Assembly: GCA_013407085.1 (NCBI GenBank) | Contig: JACCGJ010019959.1 | Location: forward strand, 62,001-126,000 | Length of the DNA stretch: 64,000 nucleotides | Origin: Atriophallophorus winterbourni | Lineage: Eukaryota; Platyhelminthes; Trematoda; Plagiorchiida; Microphallidae | Direction of reading: 5' to 3' | In this document: in pieces, positions 34,461-46,084 of the stretch | Numbering within the stretch: the first letter of the stretch is position 1 | Layout: each line of letters starts with the position of its first letter | The notes under the pieces: model-generated | Told to the model about the DNA's origin: nothing | Databases searched by the model: none | The model's input: only the letters and a program-made list of their open reading frames with translations | Translations under genes and position numbers: made by a program

Positions 34461-35604
34461 AATTTATTCTTTTGAAATTGGATGTATTTATTTTCATGAA
34501 TTGTTTTATTCCAAATGAAAATTCGAAATAGTAATTATTTCTTGGGAATCCGGGATGAGATTCCGGAAAAAGCTAACTAACTGAAACATTTTAATGTTTC
34601 ACTCGAATAAAGGTTCACACCGAAATAAGCTTCGAAAATTAAAAAAAAACAATTTGTCTGTAAAACTTTCAAAGTCTATATAAAATATCCTTGATTTTCA
34701 TAGATAAAATCATATATTTTATATTACAATTACAACATTACTTTAAGAACAACTAAGAAAATGTCGTCTCATTTCAAACGAAATGTGATGTGTTAATTTG
34801 TTTAGGTGTAAAGAGATCGATCTTCAATTTACCGAGATCATAATTAATAATGAAATCACTACTCGTGATTATTTTATCGTTAAGTTTTCCATATTGATAG
34901 GATAGAAATGAAAAATGCATTGATTTTTTTAATGGCTCCTCGAAAATTGAAGAAACTCTAAATTGAACGGTACAGTTACGTCAAGTTTGTGCCATCACGT
35001 TCGACTCAACGTTTGAGAAACCGTCAGCATGCTCAGATACATTCGAGCTATGTACGTAGTTTGTCACATATTACCATTTATTCATACAACAACAGGACAA
35101 ATTTTGGTAACAGCTTCAATATTGATTATAGCACGAATTCCGAAATTATGACTTAGGCTGCATTCGATCATAATGCAAAATGGTTTTTGCACTCAGGTTG
35201 TATGCCTCGGTAAACTATTGGTTATAATATCAATCGAACCTAAATGTTTTCCTTCATGGAATTACGTCACATAATGATGTTACCGTGAATGGCCAAATTA
35301 AAACACAGCAGAATTGGTTTATATAACCGGTCAGAACGAACATTTTCACTTCAAGTACCACCAGAGCTTTGCTTACGCCATCAGGTTCATTTATAAAGAA
35401 TGGTATATGATCGTATTAAAACGAGTGAGTTAAAATCCGGAAGTATTTCACTTGCTGTACAACTGCCTTTTCAAATGGGAAATATGAATGTACTTGACCT
35501 TGTTCACCAGAGTTGAACAAATTGCTCTTGATCTTACACTTAGAAGGCATTGTGTGAACCATCGTATTCCAGCTGAGGTGAGTAAATAATCCAATCGCAA
35601 GTTG

Positions 35605-36630
35605 ATCGTAGCTCACGCATAACCTCTCCAAATATATATTATTGTTTAAGTTGACAGAATAACTCTCACCTAGTTAAGTTTGAAATCATTTATCTTGATC
35701 AACCGCAAGTTAACGTCGACAGGAAAAATGACATCATTCCTTACAATGTGGCAGTGAAACTCAGCCCATCAATTGAAAACATGAACGAAAGCAAAATTGA
35801 ATATAACTCATTAGCAATGGTTTGGTAAACGTTGATGACGTGTTGTTCATAAAATGTGTACGGATGTTGCTTGTGGATGCCTCACAATGATACGTGTTAT
35901 GTTAAGCGACCTCTGGGCAGTGCGCCCGTACGGTACAGTGAGTGTGTAAAATAGATTTCAACATCTGAATGTTTTCAAGCATTGATCTACAAACCTCAGA
36001 ATACATTTATTTTGTTCACTCAAATCGAATGTGCGATTGAAGCTCATCCCAGCAAACATCAAATGTAAAGTTCAACTGCCGCAAAGTGATCTTTCTCAAG
36101 CAAAGCAATTGCCGCCGAACGAGTGAGAACAGCAGATTGCTGTGAAAGATTTGGGAGAAACTTTAACTCCTGTATTGGATTAGATATTCGCAATAAACTT
36201 TTGGAAAACAAATTTCCATGCGTTGTGTTTTTATTGTCAACATGGAAGAAAGAAAGAACAAATGTTCGATCAATTCTATGAATAAAGAACTGCGAATGCC
36301 CTCTTTGTGGAATGCAATCTGGCGATGTCATAAGTGTCTACCACTCTGAACAATTTATAAAGTAAATATTACCCTCAACGTAAGTGATTTATTAAACTTG
36401 CCCAAAAAAATAGTAGCTGAATAAAATTAGTGAACGTGATTATTTTGCGAGCGAAATACTAGGAAATAATGAGAAAACAAATGTCTATGTAACGTCCGAA
36501 TCGCTAGTATGTGATAGTACTACGTAAACATTGTGAGAGCATTTTGCCTTATGAGCTACCTTCGCAATGCAAAATTTGAAACGATCAAATTACTAAAAAT
36601 CGTTATATCTTTCATATTCACGAACGTAAA
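35605..36630. other. No gene recognised
   Basis: Unassigned AT-rich DNA; the open frame at 36,059-36,331 (minus) has no recognisable domain. Confidence 0.5.
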
Positions 36631-36639
36631 GTGTCAGTC

Positions 36640-36750
36640 GAATTATTTCGTTCGTATAAACCTTATCCAACGGTGGCTTAGAATATCAACTTGCTTACAA
36701 TCCATTTAGTGTTTAAAGACCATACCTGATATACACCATAAACACTAAAT
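36640..36750 (+). repeat. Decayed hammerhead repeat with a 12-bp palindrome
   Basis: CCAACGGTGGC, ATATCAACTTGCTTAC and a CATACCTGAT remnant follow the order of the hammerhead family's junction and core. ATTTAGTGTTTA (36,704-36,715) and TAAACACTAAAT (36,739-36,750) form perfect 12-bp arms around the remnant. Confidence 0.5.
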
Positions 36751-36759
36751 CGTATTCTA

Positions 36760-37395
36760 TGCGCTTATGAAATTTATGTAAATGAGAAACTTTTTTATAA
36801 AATACGAATCGTTTTATTAAAAATATTATATGATGAGGAGACGAAAAGTCTGATAAGCATTTGAACTTTAGAATAACATTTTAGTTTGCAAAGGAAAGAT
36901 AATTCTCTACCATGTTTAACAAAATGCGAGCAATTTGTGTTTTCAGTTTTTACAATTCAAATATAATGATGATTTTTGAAAATTATTTTTGCTAATATTG
37001 AAGAAATAGTGATGTTCCCTGTCTAAACCATTTGGTTAAATATTTTTTTCAAAAAATTTAATTTAATCCATTCGGTTGTTTCAATATCTAGACGCATTTA
37101 ACGTTGATGCTCCTCAAGCAAAATATTTTGCTTCAAATTAATGAAAAATGTAGCTCGACAAAGATTAAAAATAAAGGATATAAACGAAATGTTTCGGGGG
37201 CTCACATTCTCGTTCATCAACATTGCAGTCAACTAAAAAAGAAAGAAATTTAATTAAATACATTTAATTAGAAAACATAAAAAATTAATCCTGATGTACG
37301 GTAGTGGTGTATTATTTTGAATTTCGCTCAGATATACATAAAACCAAAGTTTATCAGTTTTCATAATTTCAAGAACATACTTAAACAACAATAGC
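36760..37395. other. AT-rich, no gene seen
   Basis: Nothing recognised. Confidence 0.5.
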
Positions 37396-37399
37396 ATAC

Positions 37400-37560
37400 A
37401 AGCACAAATGTTGTTAATGTTCCTCCGTTGTTTCAAGGCTATGTGAATGCTGATCATACTTCCCTGCGTGATTAGTGCAAAACCGTTGCTGGCGTGTATG
37501 CGAATGAAATGGATGAAACTGAGTGTTTTTGTTCATATAGATATGTTTTGAATAACTGCG
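37400..37560 (+). repeat. Decayed hammerhead repeat
   Basis: GTTTCAAGGCTATGTGAATG, GCTGATCATACTTCCCTGC, then GTGATTAGTGCAAAACCG: the upstream half is well kept, but the right arm of stem II and GAAA are deleted. Followed by the GCGTGTATGCGA and AATGAAATGGATG remnants of the GTGTG segment. Confidence 0.6.
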
Positions 37561-37569
37561 CAAAGAACG

Positions 37570-40490
37570 TTCCCAAGCCCGTCTGAGAGAGAAAAAGGGT
37601 TAGGCTTAGTGTTAGCAACCCTCTCCTGTATAACCTACATTGCTGCAGAAACGATGATAACAGATCTGAAAATTCCACTCAACAATGGCTTCAAGAGTGA
37701 CGCGAACATTACAAAAGTTTCTATGACAGATGGAGATGAAAGTCGAAAGGAAGTTTCCAGCCCGATGACCGATCTCCTTGCGCCGAAATGAACGATAAGA
37801 CTCGGTTGCTGGAACGCACGAACGCTGTATCAAGCTGGCTAGCTGACTCAATCGTTACATGAGTTCAGCAGGTATGATCTGATTATACTTGTATTGTCCT
37901 AGGTGATATGGACCGGCTCTGGCCAGCAAAAGAAAGATTGCGGTGATACTATCATTTGGTGAGGAAGGCAAGATAACCTCCATCATGGAGGAGTCGCCCT
38001 GCTCGCAAGCATAAAGATCAGCAGTACGATCATGTAATGCAAGTGCGTAAACGAGCGACTCCTATATGCCAGACTAAACTCGATCTATTGCAAACTCTCG
38101 ATTGTGGTATCATACGCTCCAACAGAAGATGCAGCCTAAGAGGAGAAAGACAAGTTTAACGAAGACATGCTATCAGTCTTGAGGGTCATCCACAAGCACA
38201 ACCTACTGGTGGTGATGGGAGATTTTATCGCTAGAACTGGAACTGTAAAAACGAGCAGGAAGCGTACCATGGAAGTGCATGCTGTCGCGAACGGAATAAT
38301 AAGGGGAAGAGCCTACTTGAATTCTGTGTAGAGAACGGTATTTTCGTTGGAGGCACCCTATTCGCTCTCAGAAACATCCATAAAATAAACTGGTCTTCTC
38401 CGGCAGAACAGAAAGTCAAATTGTTCACATGATGATAAATGGTAAATGGAGGCGCTCGTTACAAGATGGGAGGGTCATGCGTGGTGTTGATATTGGTAGC
38501 GACCATTTCCTGGTTGTGGGAAAGATTTGTATAAAACTGAGAAGGGCAAATATCGGAATTCAGCGCAGTTCACGGTTGAATGTGAAAAAGCTGAACGATG
38601 ACGCCACGACGATAGGTTTTGGCAACATCCTGATAAAGGAAATCAGCACCCGGCCCAAGGAATCAATGACGATTGATGTTTTCAACCGCACACAAAAGGC
38701 CGCCGGAGATAAAGTCCACTTGTACAGACAGAAAGGCAAAGCCTCGCGAATCTAGTCGAAAACCTGGCAACTCATAGAAGAGAGAAAATATGTAAAGTTA
38801 CGCATGCTAAGCAAGAAACCGTCTAATGAAATGAATCCTATCACTGCAGAGTATAGAATGGAAGATAAAGAGCCTAAAAACCTTCAAGGAAGGACAAAAG
38901 GCGGCGTGCCAAATGAATGATTTGAGAACTCCATATCAGATTAATAGAAAGCTCTGCAATCTTAGTCGGGAAAGCAATCAGCAAGTGAGGACCCAGGGTG
39001 GAGATGTATTAACTGATGCGGAAAAACAGTTCGCCAGGTGGCAAGAACATTTTGAGCTAATTTTAAACCGCTCACCGCCATAACCAACGTCGATATACCT
39101 GAGGCAGCTACAGACCTCGACGTTAACATGGACCCCATCAGTCTCCAGGAGGTGCAATTTGCTATCCAGAGGTTTAAAAATGGGAAGGCATCAGATGACG
39201 ATGGAGTGTATGGAGAGCTGCGCTGCTATCAGTCATGAGCAAATTATTATGACGCATCATTCTCCGACGTGTCTTCAATGCAGTTGAATAATTTTCAGAC
39301 AAGAGCAAGCAGGGTTCAGGAACGGAAAATCTTGCATTGACCAAATATTTGTCCTCCCTCATATCCTGGAGTAGACACATGAATGGAATGCAGAGCTTTG
39401 TGTGGCCCACATCGACTTCCAGAAGGCCTTCGATAGCGTTCACCGACCAGTGGTATGGAAAATCCTCCGTCATTATGGTATACCATCAAATATAAAAAAT
39501 CTCATAAAAGGCTTTTATGAGAAGTTTGAATGCCAAGTCGCTCACAAGGGAATGCTCAGTAAGAAGGTTGAGGTTCGTACGGGAGTTAGGCAAGTATGTA
39601 TACTCTCACCAATACTCTTTTTTCCAACTATAGAATAGATTGTGAGACAAGTGACTAATGGCATGTCAGCAGGCATTGCATGGACCCCAGCGGGACTATG
39701 CAAATGATGTTGCCCTCTTGTCATGCAAGATCAGTGACAACCAGAACAAGAGCGATCGATCATCGACAATTGGCAAGACAGTGGGTTTAGAAATTAACGC
39801 TGGCAAATAAAAAGTAATGCAGAAAAAATGTTTCGGAGCAAACATCAGTGTTCATGGACGGTCAACCGCTCAATGTGGTTACAGATACAGTCTACCTTGG
39901 GAGCAAACTAACTTTAAACGTTGACTGTGAAGATAAGGTCAGGAGGAGGTTCGGCAAGGCGAACCAAGCATTCTGCATCCTGAACTCCATTTAGCAATCC
40001 TCTGCTCTCAGCATTAACATTAGGATCAGACACTTCAATTGCAACGTTCTGAGTGTGTTGGTGTATGCATCTGAATGCTGGAAGACGACCGCTGCGATGG
40101 AGCGCAGAATGAACGTGTTTCAAACTAAGTGTTCGAGAAGGATTTTAGAGATTTTTTTGTCACGAAACAATTCGAATGAAGAGCTCCTGAGAAAAACCTG
40201 TCCGGAGATGGTATCTACCGTAGTCAAAAGACGACGGAGGGGATGGTTCGGTCATGTCTGCAGGATGGACCTCAGATCGCATAGGAAGGTAGCAATTCAC
40301 TGGCTTCCGCAATGTAAACGAAAATGTGGAACGTTTGAACCCGAACTACATGCACGTGGATTCATGGTGCAGACGGCAACCGAAGCTGCAACAGACCGGA
40401 ACTACTGACGTGGAGTTGGCTTCGCCTCATATGCCACCCGGCACGAAGAGGATGGAGTGCGAGCGAGATATTTTGAATGTAAAATGGAAC
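37570..40490 (+). mobile_element. RTE-like LINE, near full length but decayed
   Basis: Begins with a presumed 5' untranslated region (about 37,570-37,795, with GAGAGAGAAAAAGGGTTAGG) and continues through endonuclease, RT and C-terminal domains to about 40,490. Related to the RTE clade elements abundant in trematodes. The many stops and frameshifts make it an old copy. Confidence 0.8.
37796..40480 (+). pseudogene. RTE-like ORF2 relic
   Basis: TIRLGCWNARTLYQAG (37,796) opens the endonuclease. LVVMGDFIARTGT (about 38,210) has lost the catalytic Asn of GDFN. DIGSDHFLVVGK (about 38,490) keeps the catalytic Ser-Asp-His. RT follows: ISLQEVQFAIQRFKNGKASD (39,140), HIDFQKAFDSVHRPV (39,408, motif A), RTGVRQVCILSPILF (39,580, motif B), YANDVALLS (39,697) where motif C YADD has one Asp changed to Asn. 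The end has ECWKTTAAMERRMNVFQTKC (40,070) and RRRRGWFGHVCRMDLRSH (40,235). The longest open pieces are 38,429-38,755, 39,402-39,638 and 40,055-40,408. Confidence 0.85.
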
Positions 40491-40499
40491 GTGCTGATT

Positions 40500-41755
40500 A
40501 CTGATATTGCCTCCAAATTTTCGACAACATGTTACACCGACATGAATAATAATTGGTTTATTTTCGTATATACGGAGAGAGAGAATTTGAAAGTAAATGA
40601 TATAGGGATGATTAAAGATAGCTTAATGGTTGGTGCGTCAACATATCTCAAATAAGCTTACAAGTAAAAGTAATTTTTTTTCCATCTGGAGTAAATATAT
40701 AATTGAAATAATGACTATATGAACGTAGAACAACATGTCAATTTAATTCAAGATATTTAATGTAATTGAAGATATTTAATTGTCTAACAAGCAATAAGAT
40801 TAACACTAACCATATGGTGGTAAAAATTGAAATGTGAGTGTATAAAACAAGAAAAAGAATAAGGTTTACTTACATAGGTGATGTTCGGTACGTCATCAGG
40901 AAATTCTCGAAAACAAGGACTGAAACTCCCAGGTTCCCAGTTTTAAAGTTCATCTTCATTTGTTAGCAGTTCTTTTTGCTGATGTGAAAAACTAACCTCT
41001 GCTTTTCTGATGGTCCCCAACCCCAATGTACCCAATAATGACAGCATACCATGGGAGGGCGGCATCATACATACTGAGATATTTCTAGATTGAGGCTAAC
41101 GCTGGCCGTCCAATTAGACATCAACATCACTTTTAAATTCGGTAAGATGTACTTAAGCCGCAGCTTAGCGTGCTATTATTAACTGAAGCGCGACGGAGTT
41201 TCTTCACTCTGTGCGCTTGGGTATGCTCAAGTGTAATGCTATATAGAAAACTAGCTGTTACACATGTAGAACGTGCTCCAACTCAAAGACACCGGTGGAA
41301 TCAAAGAAACAGCTAAGTTGATTCATATTGATAACGATGACGTCTCAGAAGTAGCCAGGACGAATTTGAACACAACTTGACACTGCCATAACGTGACCCT
41401 GCCTTCGCTTCTTCTCTTGTCGGCAGATGCAGTTCACACCTGGTCACATTGAAACAAGGATGCAGACCAGGAGATGAGTTTGTTGTTAAGGGCTTCATGA
41501 GACGCGCGTCATTTAATCGTATTTTATAATAAGAATCACATCTTCAATTTATTTATTTTTTGCTATATTATTACATCTTCTGCATCATCTTCATTATTCT
41601 GACTCAACTTGAATTTTTTATGTATCCAATTCCGCCGATCGTACTCTTAACAAATAAGGTTGCCGAACAAATCTTACATAATAGTTATTGAATAATCAAG
41701 TTTGCCTTTTCTAATCTGCTCTTAGTATCAATGTTGTTTAAAACTATGTACAAAT
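40500..41755. other. No gene recognised
   Basis: The 40.9-41.5 kb part is less AT-rich and could be an old LINE relic, but no motif convinced me. Confidence 0.45.
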
Positions 41756-41758
41756 ATT

Positions 41759-42341
41759 TTAACCCTTTCAGGACGGATGTAACCTTTTGGTTAAATGAAC
41801 TTTGCAAGTCATTTCAAGCTAATTCTATCTGAATTATCTGATTGTTTTTGCACGGCGGCATACAGAGTTTTGTCAACTGGAGGGCAGTTTTTTTTGTTCG
41901 CAATCATCATTGACTTGTCCACAGTGGAAGAGAAAGTATGTGCTGGTACGGTTTTCGAACGTATCCTCACAAGTCGCAGCTTTGCGAGCCGAATAAAAAT
42001 CGTGCGAAAGTCTCAGTTATTAAAAAATTTTGTATCAGTATAGACTTAGTGATGCCTACAAAGACATTATGTAAAAAATTGGAATAAATCAGAAAATCTT
42101 CGAAATGCGTTGCGTTTAAATAGATGTAACCTTTATGTTAAATCCGGCAAAAGTCACCAAAATCGTACGCTGGTGATTTATGCCGGATGTAACCAATTGG
42201 TTACATTTTGTTATTTTTTCAATTATGTGAATATCACAAACTTTTTATATTATTTTTGTTATTTCACCACTGGGCAAGTCGTTTCCGAAGAAAAAATATT
42301 TTATTTCGGGTTAGAAAATAATTTAGGCATGAAAGGGTTGA
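41759..42341. mobile_element. TTAA-flanked MITE-like element
   Basis: Left end TTAA-CCCTTTCAGGACGG (41,759), right end GGCATGAAAGGG-TTGA (to 42,341). The ends are inverted copies beginning CCCTTTCA, and the flanks are TTAA and a one-base variant of it. CCC...GGG ends with TTAA duplications are typical of piggyBac-type and some Kolobok-type DNA transposons. At about 580 bp with no transposase it would be non-autonomous. A GATGTAACC box occurs three times inside (41,776, 42,123, 42,186). Confidence 0.6.
42187..42206. repeat. Perfect 20-bp palindrome
   Basis: ATGTAACCAATTGGTTACAT. A weaker version (ATGTAACC...GGTTA) lies near the left end at 41,777-41,792, so it may be a subterminal protein-binding site of the MITE. 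Confidence 0.8.
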
Positions 42342-42830
42342 ACATAAATTTGTCTATGCTCACCCCGTGCAAACACAGGAGCTAGAAATAAACATTTAAA
42401 ATTTCATTATTATTATTTATCAATTCTGATGGACTATATTGTTTGTCAATAATCGATTTTATATTTTACTCTGTTATATTAGTAATGCGAATTAGTAATA
42501 TGAACAGCCGAATGAGAAGTTAGATGAACGAATCATTGCCGCTTTAACACTAGATGTCAACAGAACAAAGTCATGCCAAGAGATCTGGTGGTCACACCTC
42601 CAGATATTTCACGCTATTCTTGGAAGGGAGAAGGAAACGCATCCAAAGTTTTTCTTAAACGAGGGATCAACAGAGCCAACGAAATAGTGACAAACTGGCG
42701 TTCGAAAGCCTCCAAGTGGAAGTCCAAATTGCGAGCGAGGTAATCTTAAGTGAATTTTTGCAAAATCTGTGGAAAACACACCGAGGTATTGGCCACACAG
42801 ACATATCTAATGCGAGAGAAACAAAAACGT
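42342..42830. other. No gene recognised
   Basis: 42.54-42.75 kb is less AT-rich but its frames give no motif I know. Confidence 0.45.
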
Positions 42831-42916
42831 AAGTTTAGCATTGGAGGAAAATATTCGTAGCTCAGGATGTCGATGGTGCGCACCTTGTGTTTGCCGAGCT
42901 TGTGTAGTTGTTCTTT

Positions 42917-42932
42917 GACGTTTCGTCATCAG
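42917..42932 (-). other. CTGATGA-C-GAAACGTC motif near PLE 3' end
   Basis: Both invariant hammerhead core blocks lie one base apart with no stem II, followed by CGTC. Identical at 45,446-45,461 and 47,217-47,232. Whether it is a ribozyme is doubtful: I see no stem I. Confidence 0.45.
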
Positions 42933-43021
42933 GCTAGATGACATCATCAGCGAAACTTCTTTGGAAGCGTCTTGTAATTGGAATTCGTTGGTTGTTATAC
43001 CGCTTGTCTGTCCGTTGACAG

Positions 43022-45350
43022 TCACTCCCGCGGATTAGTCGAGTTCATGTTATGCCTTCTCCGTGAGCGGTTTCTCATTGTTCCATATGTTGCAGCCAGT
43101 TGGAGATGCTGGTTGATTGAATTTGTTGTTGAGTGCCACGCTTCCAGAAATTCTCGCGCCCGTCGGTCGTTTCCTCTGGCTAATAATCTTGTGCGGTCCC
43201 AGTCGAACTGATGTCCAAATTGATCAGTATGTATTGAAATCAGTGAATTCTGGTCATGTCTGCGTACGGCCAACTGATGTTCATGTAGTCTTGTGCTGAG
43301 TTTGCGACCCGTTTGTCCGACGTAGTTCTTTTCGCAGTCTCTGTATGAAATCTTGTAGACGACATTCGACTGTTCTTCTTTTGCCACTGTCTTTCGTGTT
43401 GTTGAAGTGGTTGCGGATTGTTGATGCTGGTTTGTGCGCGATGTCGATTCCAAGTGGCCGAAGTACACGAGCTGCGATTTCGGAGATATGTTGGATATAG
43501 GGCAGAGTGCGTCTACTTCTGTTACCTTTTGGGTTTCTTTGTTGGGGACGGTTGAACCTGTTGCGTATTATGAAGCGTCTTGGATATCCATTTTTCTGGA
43601 AAACTTTGAACAGATATTCTTCTTCTTTTCTTCTCAGTTCCTCTGTACTGCAGTGGGTTGCCGCTCTTGTGAATAGAGTTCTGACGCAACTGCGTTTGTG
43701 AGTGTTTGGGTGCTTGCTGTAAAAGTACAGTATTCGATCCGTGTGTGTGGTTTTCCGGTAGACGCAGGTCTCTAACGTTCCATCGCTTGTCCGCTTCACT
43801 TGAACATCCAGAAATGGTAAACAGCCGTCAACTTCAGTTTCATTGGTAAATTGGATTCCCGTAAATACAAAATTGAGCAGTCGATGTGATTCATCCAGTT
43901 CTGTACGTTTCATAATCACGAAAGTGTCGTCCACGTAGCGGATCCATAATTTTGGTCGGATTATTGGTAGGGCAATTCGTTCCAAACGTTGCATAACTGC
44001 CTCAGCAACTAAGATGGAAATCAGTGATCCCATTGGCGTTCCTCGGATTTGTTAATATATCTTTCAATTGAACTTGAAGTGCGTTTGAAGACACAGCTTC
44101 ATCAGTTCCAATGAACTTTCGTGTGTCAACCGATTTCCATCATGTTCCGTTCCTTTTTCATTGAGTAACGATGATTTAGTTTGCTTGGCGAGTGTTATGT
44201 CAATTGACGTGAATAGTGCCGTTACGTCGAAAGAAACCATTAGTTCGTCCTCTTCGATCTTCACGTTCTTCAAATTCCGCAACAATTGTTCGGCAGAGCT
44301 GAGCGAATATTCAGAATCTCCTACTAGGTATAACAATTTTCTCCGCAGCTCTTTAGATCACTTGTATGTTTGTCCTTCGGGCAAAAAAACTGTTAGGCGC
44401 AATGGAATATTTTCTTTGTGTATTTTTGGTAATCCGTGAAATCTTGGCATAGTGGAGTTTTGCGGCTTAATTCTTGTTTCTTCTACTCCATTCAGTTGTC
44501 CCACGAACTTCAATTTCTTCGAAGTTGCGTTGATTTTCTTTTCAAGTCGTTTTGTCAGGTCTTCGTTTATCCGTCTGTATGTTGTTGTGTCACGGAGTAG
44601 TTGTTCAGCTTTATCGATATATTCTGCCTTGTTCATTACGACGGTCATTCTTCCTTTGTCAGTGGGGAATATAACAATGTTCTGGTCTCGTTTCAGTTTG
44701 TTCAATGCTTTGATTTCCTGTTTATTGAGTGAGGTATGTTCTATGTTCCTGGTGAGTGCGGGTACAATTCTTTGTCGGACTTTCTCGCGCGTATCTTCTG
44801 ATAAGGTATGATACTTCATTATCGACTCCAAATTAGCGACAAACTGGGTGTGATCAGCGTCTTATAAGTTGAAGTTGAGGCCACGTCCGAGAATACGTTG
44901 TTCATTCTCAGTAAGCGGTCTGTTGGATTGGTTCTTGAGCCAAAGTTCCCCGCTGGTATTGTCCTGATAAGGTGTGATTATGTGAATTTTGTTTTCCAGG
45001 TCACGTCGCTTGTTGGCTTTGGCTTTTCAGGTCGTTATTGTGATGGCGTTTTCTGAACGTTGCGTCAGTTCAGGTCCGAATAGGTCTTCACACTTTTGTC
45101 TTTCAATGTTGATTATTTATGCGTATTTCTTCAAACGATTGTGTGCATCTGAAATGAGCATTCCCAGCCATTCTCGGTTTTGATCTACCATTAGTTTCCA
45201 TGCACGTGGATTGTTGATTGAGAGTCGTCGTTGTAAGGATTTCGTGGTCAGGTTTCTGCGTTAGCACTCGTGTAGGAAAAAGAGTTGTTCATAGGTTGCA
45301 GCTGTTCTTCCACTAAAGCTTTCTTAGCATCTGGCGTTTGTAAGCGTTGA
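43022..45350 (-). pseudogene. PLE reverse transcriptase with GIY-YIG endonuclease
   Basis: N-terminal part includes Leu-Gln-Thr-Pro-Asp-Ala-Lys-Lys near 45,330 and ESIMKYHTLSEDTREKV (44,830). RT follows: FPTDKGRMTVVM, SFDVTALFTSIDI (motif A), GTPMGSLISILVAEA (motif B, 44,040), IRYVDDTFVIMK (motif C, intact Asp-Asp, about 43,955). GIY-YIG: NVVYKISYRDCEKNYVGQTG, then HEHQLAVRRHD. From 44,831 to about 43,400 the frame is single but has three stops (TGA near 44,355, TGA at 44,064, TAA just after). A two-base loss near 43,397, judged against copy 2, shifts the endonuclease into another frame ending at 43,022. PLEs prime on nicked DNA and are related to telomerase RTs. Confidence 0.88.
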
Positions 45351-45550
45351 TCGCCCAAACTGTTCAGCAATAGAGGAAAATATTCGTAGCTCAGGATGTG
45401 GATGCTGCTCACCTTGTGTTCGCCGAGATTGCGTAGTTGTTCTTGGACGTTTCGTCATCAGGCTAGATGACATCATCAGCAAAACTTCTTTCGAAGCGTC
45501 TTGTAGTTAGAATTCGTTGGTTGATATACCGCTTGTCTGTCTGTTCACGG

Positions 45551-46075
45551 TCACTTCCGCGGATTAATCGAGTTCATGTTATGTCTTCTCCGTGAGCGGT
45601 TTCTCATTGGTCCATAAGTTGCAGCCAGTTGGAGATGCTGGTTGATTGAATTTGTTGTTGAGTGCCACGCATTCAGAAATTCTCGCGTCCGTCGGTAGTT
45701 TCCTCTGGCTAATATTTTTGTGTGGTCCCATTCGAACTGATGTCCAAATTGATGAATATGTATTGCAATCAGTGAATTCCGGTCATGTCTGCGTACGGCT
45801 AACTGGTGTTCATGTAGTCTTGTGCTGAGTTTGCAACCTGTTTGTCCGACGTAGTTCTTTTCGCAGTCTCTGTATGAAATCTTGTAGACGACATTCAACT
45901 GTTTTTCTCTTGCCACTCTGTCTTTCGTTTTGTTGAAGTGGTTGCGGAGTGTTGATGCTGGTTTATGCGCAATGTCGATTCCAAGTGGCTGAAGTACACG
46001 AGCTGCGATTTTGGAGATATGTTGGATATAGGGCAGAGTGCGTCTGTTTTCTTCTGAGAAACAAAACAAACGTTT
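45551..46075 (-). pseudogene. PLE GIY-YIG endonuclease, intact domain without RT
   Basis: RRTLPYIQHISKIAARVLQP leads into NVVYKISYRDCEKNYVGQTG, then KLSTRLHEHQLAVRRHDRNS, HQFEWDHTKILARGNYRRTR and NAWHSTTNSINQHLQLAATY, ending at 45,551. No stop or shift inside the endonuclease. The open frame runs back across the inversion point to 46,141, where its first residues are the antisense of the other half and not real PLE protein. Confidence 0.85.
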
Positions 46076-46084
46076 AGAAAACGC

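Larger units (their letters stand above)
27110..35604 (+). repeat. Tandem duplication, copy B, carrying two later insertions
   Basis: Same unit as copy A. Removing the LINE (27,562-30,648) and the LTR element with one target repeat (31,310-34,465) leaves about 2.25 kb, which equals copy A minus one 238-bp hammerhead monomer. Because copy A lacks both insertions, it preserves the empty target sites: about 25,300-25,304 for the LINE and about 25,961-25,970 for the LTR element. The insertions therefore came after the duplication. Confidence 0.9.
42840..45362 (-). mobile_element. Penelope-like element copy 1
   Basis: Minus-strand PLE, nearly full length. Its 3' end (GGAAAATATTCGTAGCTCAG at 42,846) is the same as the one at 45,375, where the next PLE copy ends against its 5' side, so the two are in tandem, as is usual for PLEs with their partial terminal repeats. 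Order in reading direction: N-terminal region, RT, GIY-YIG, 3' end. Confidence 0.88.
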
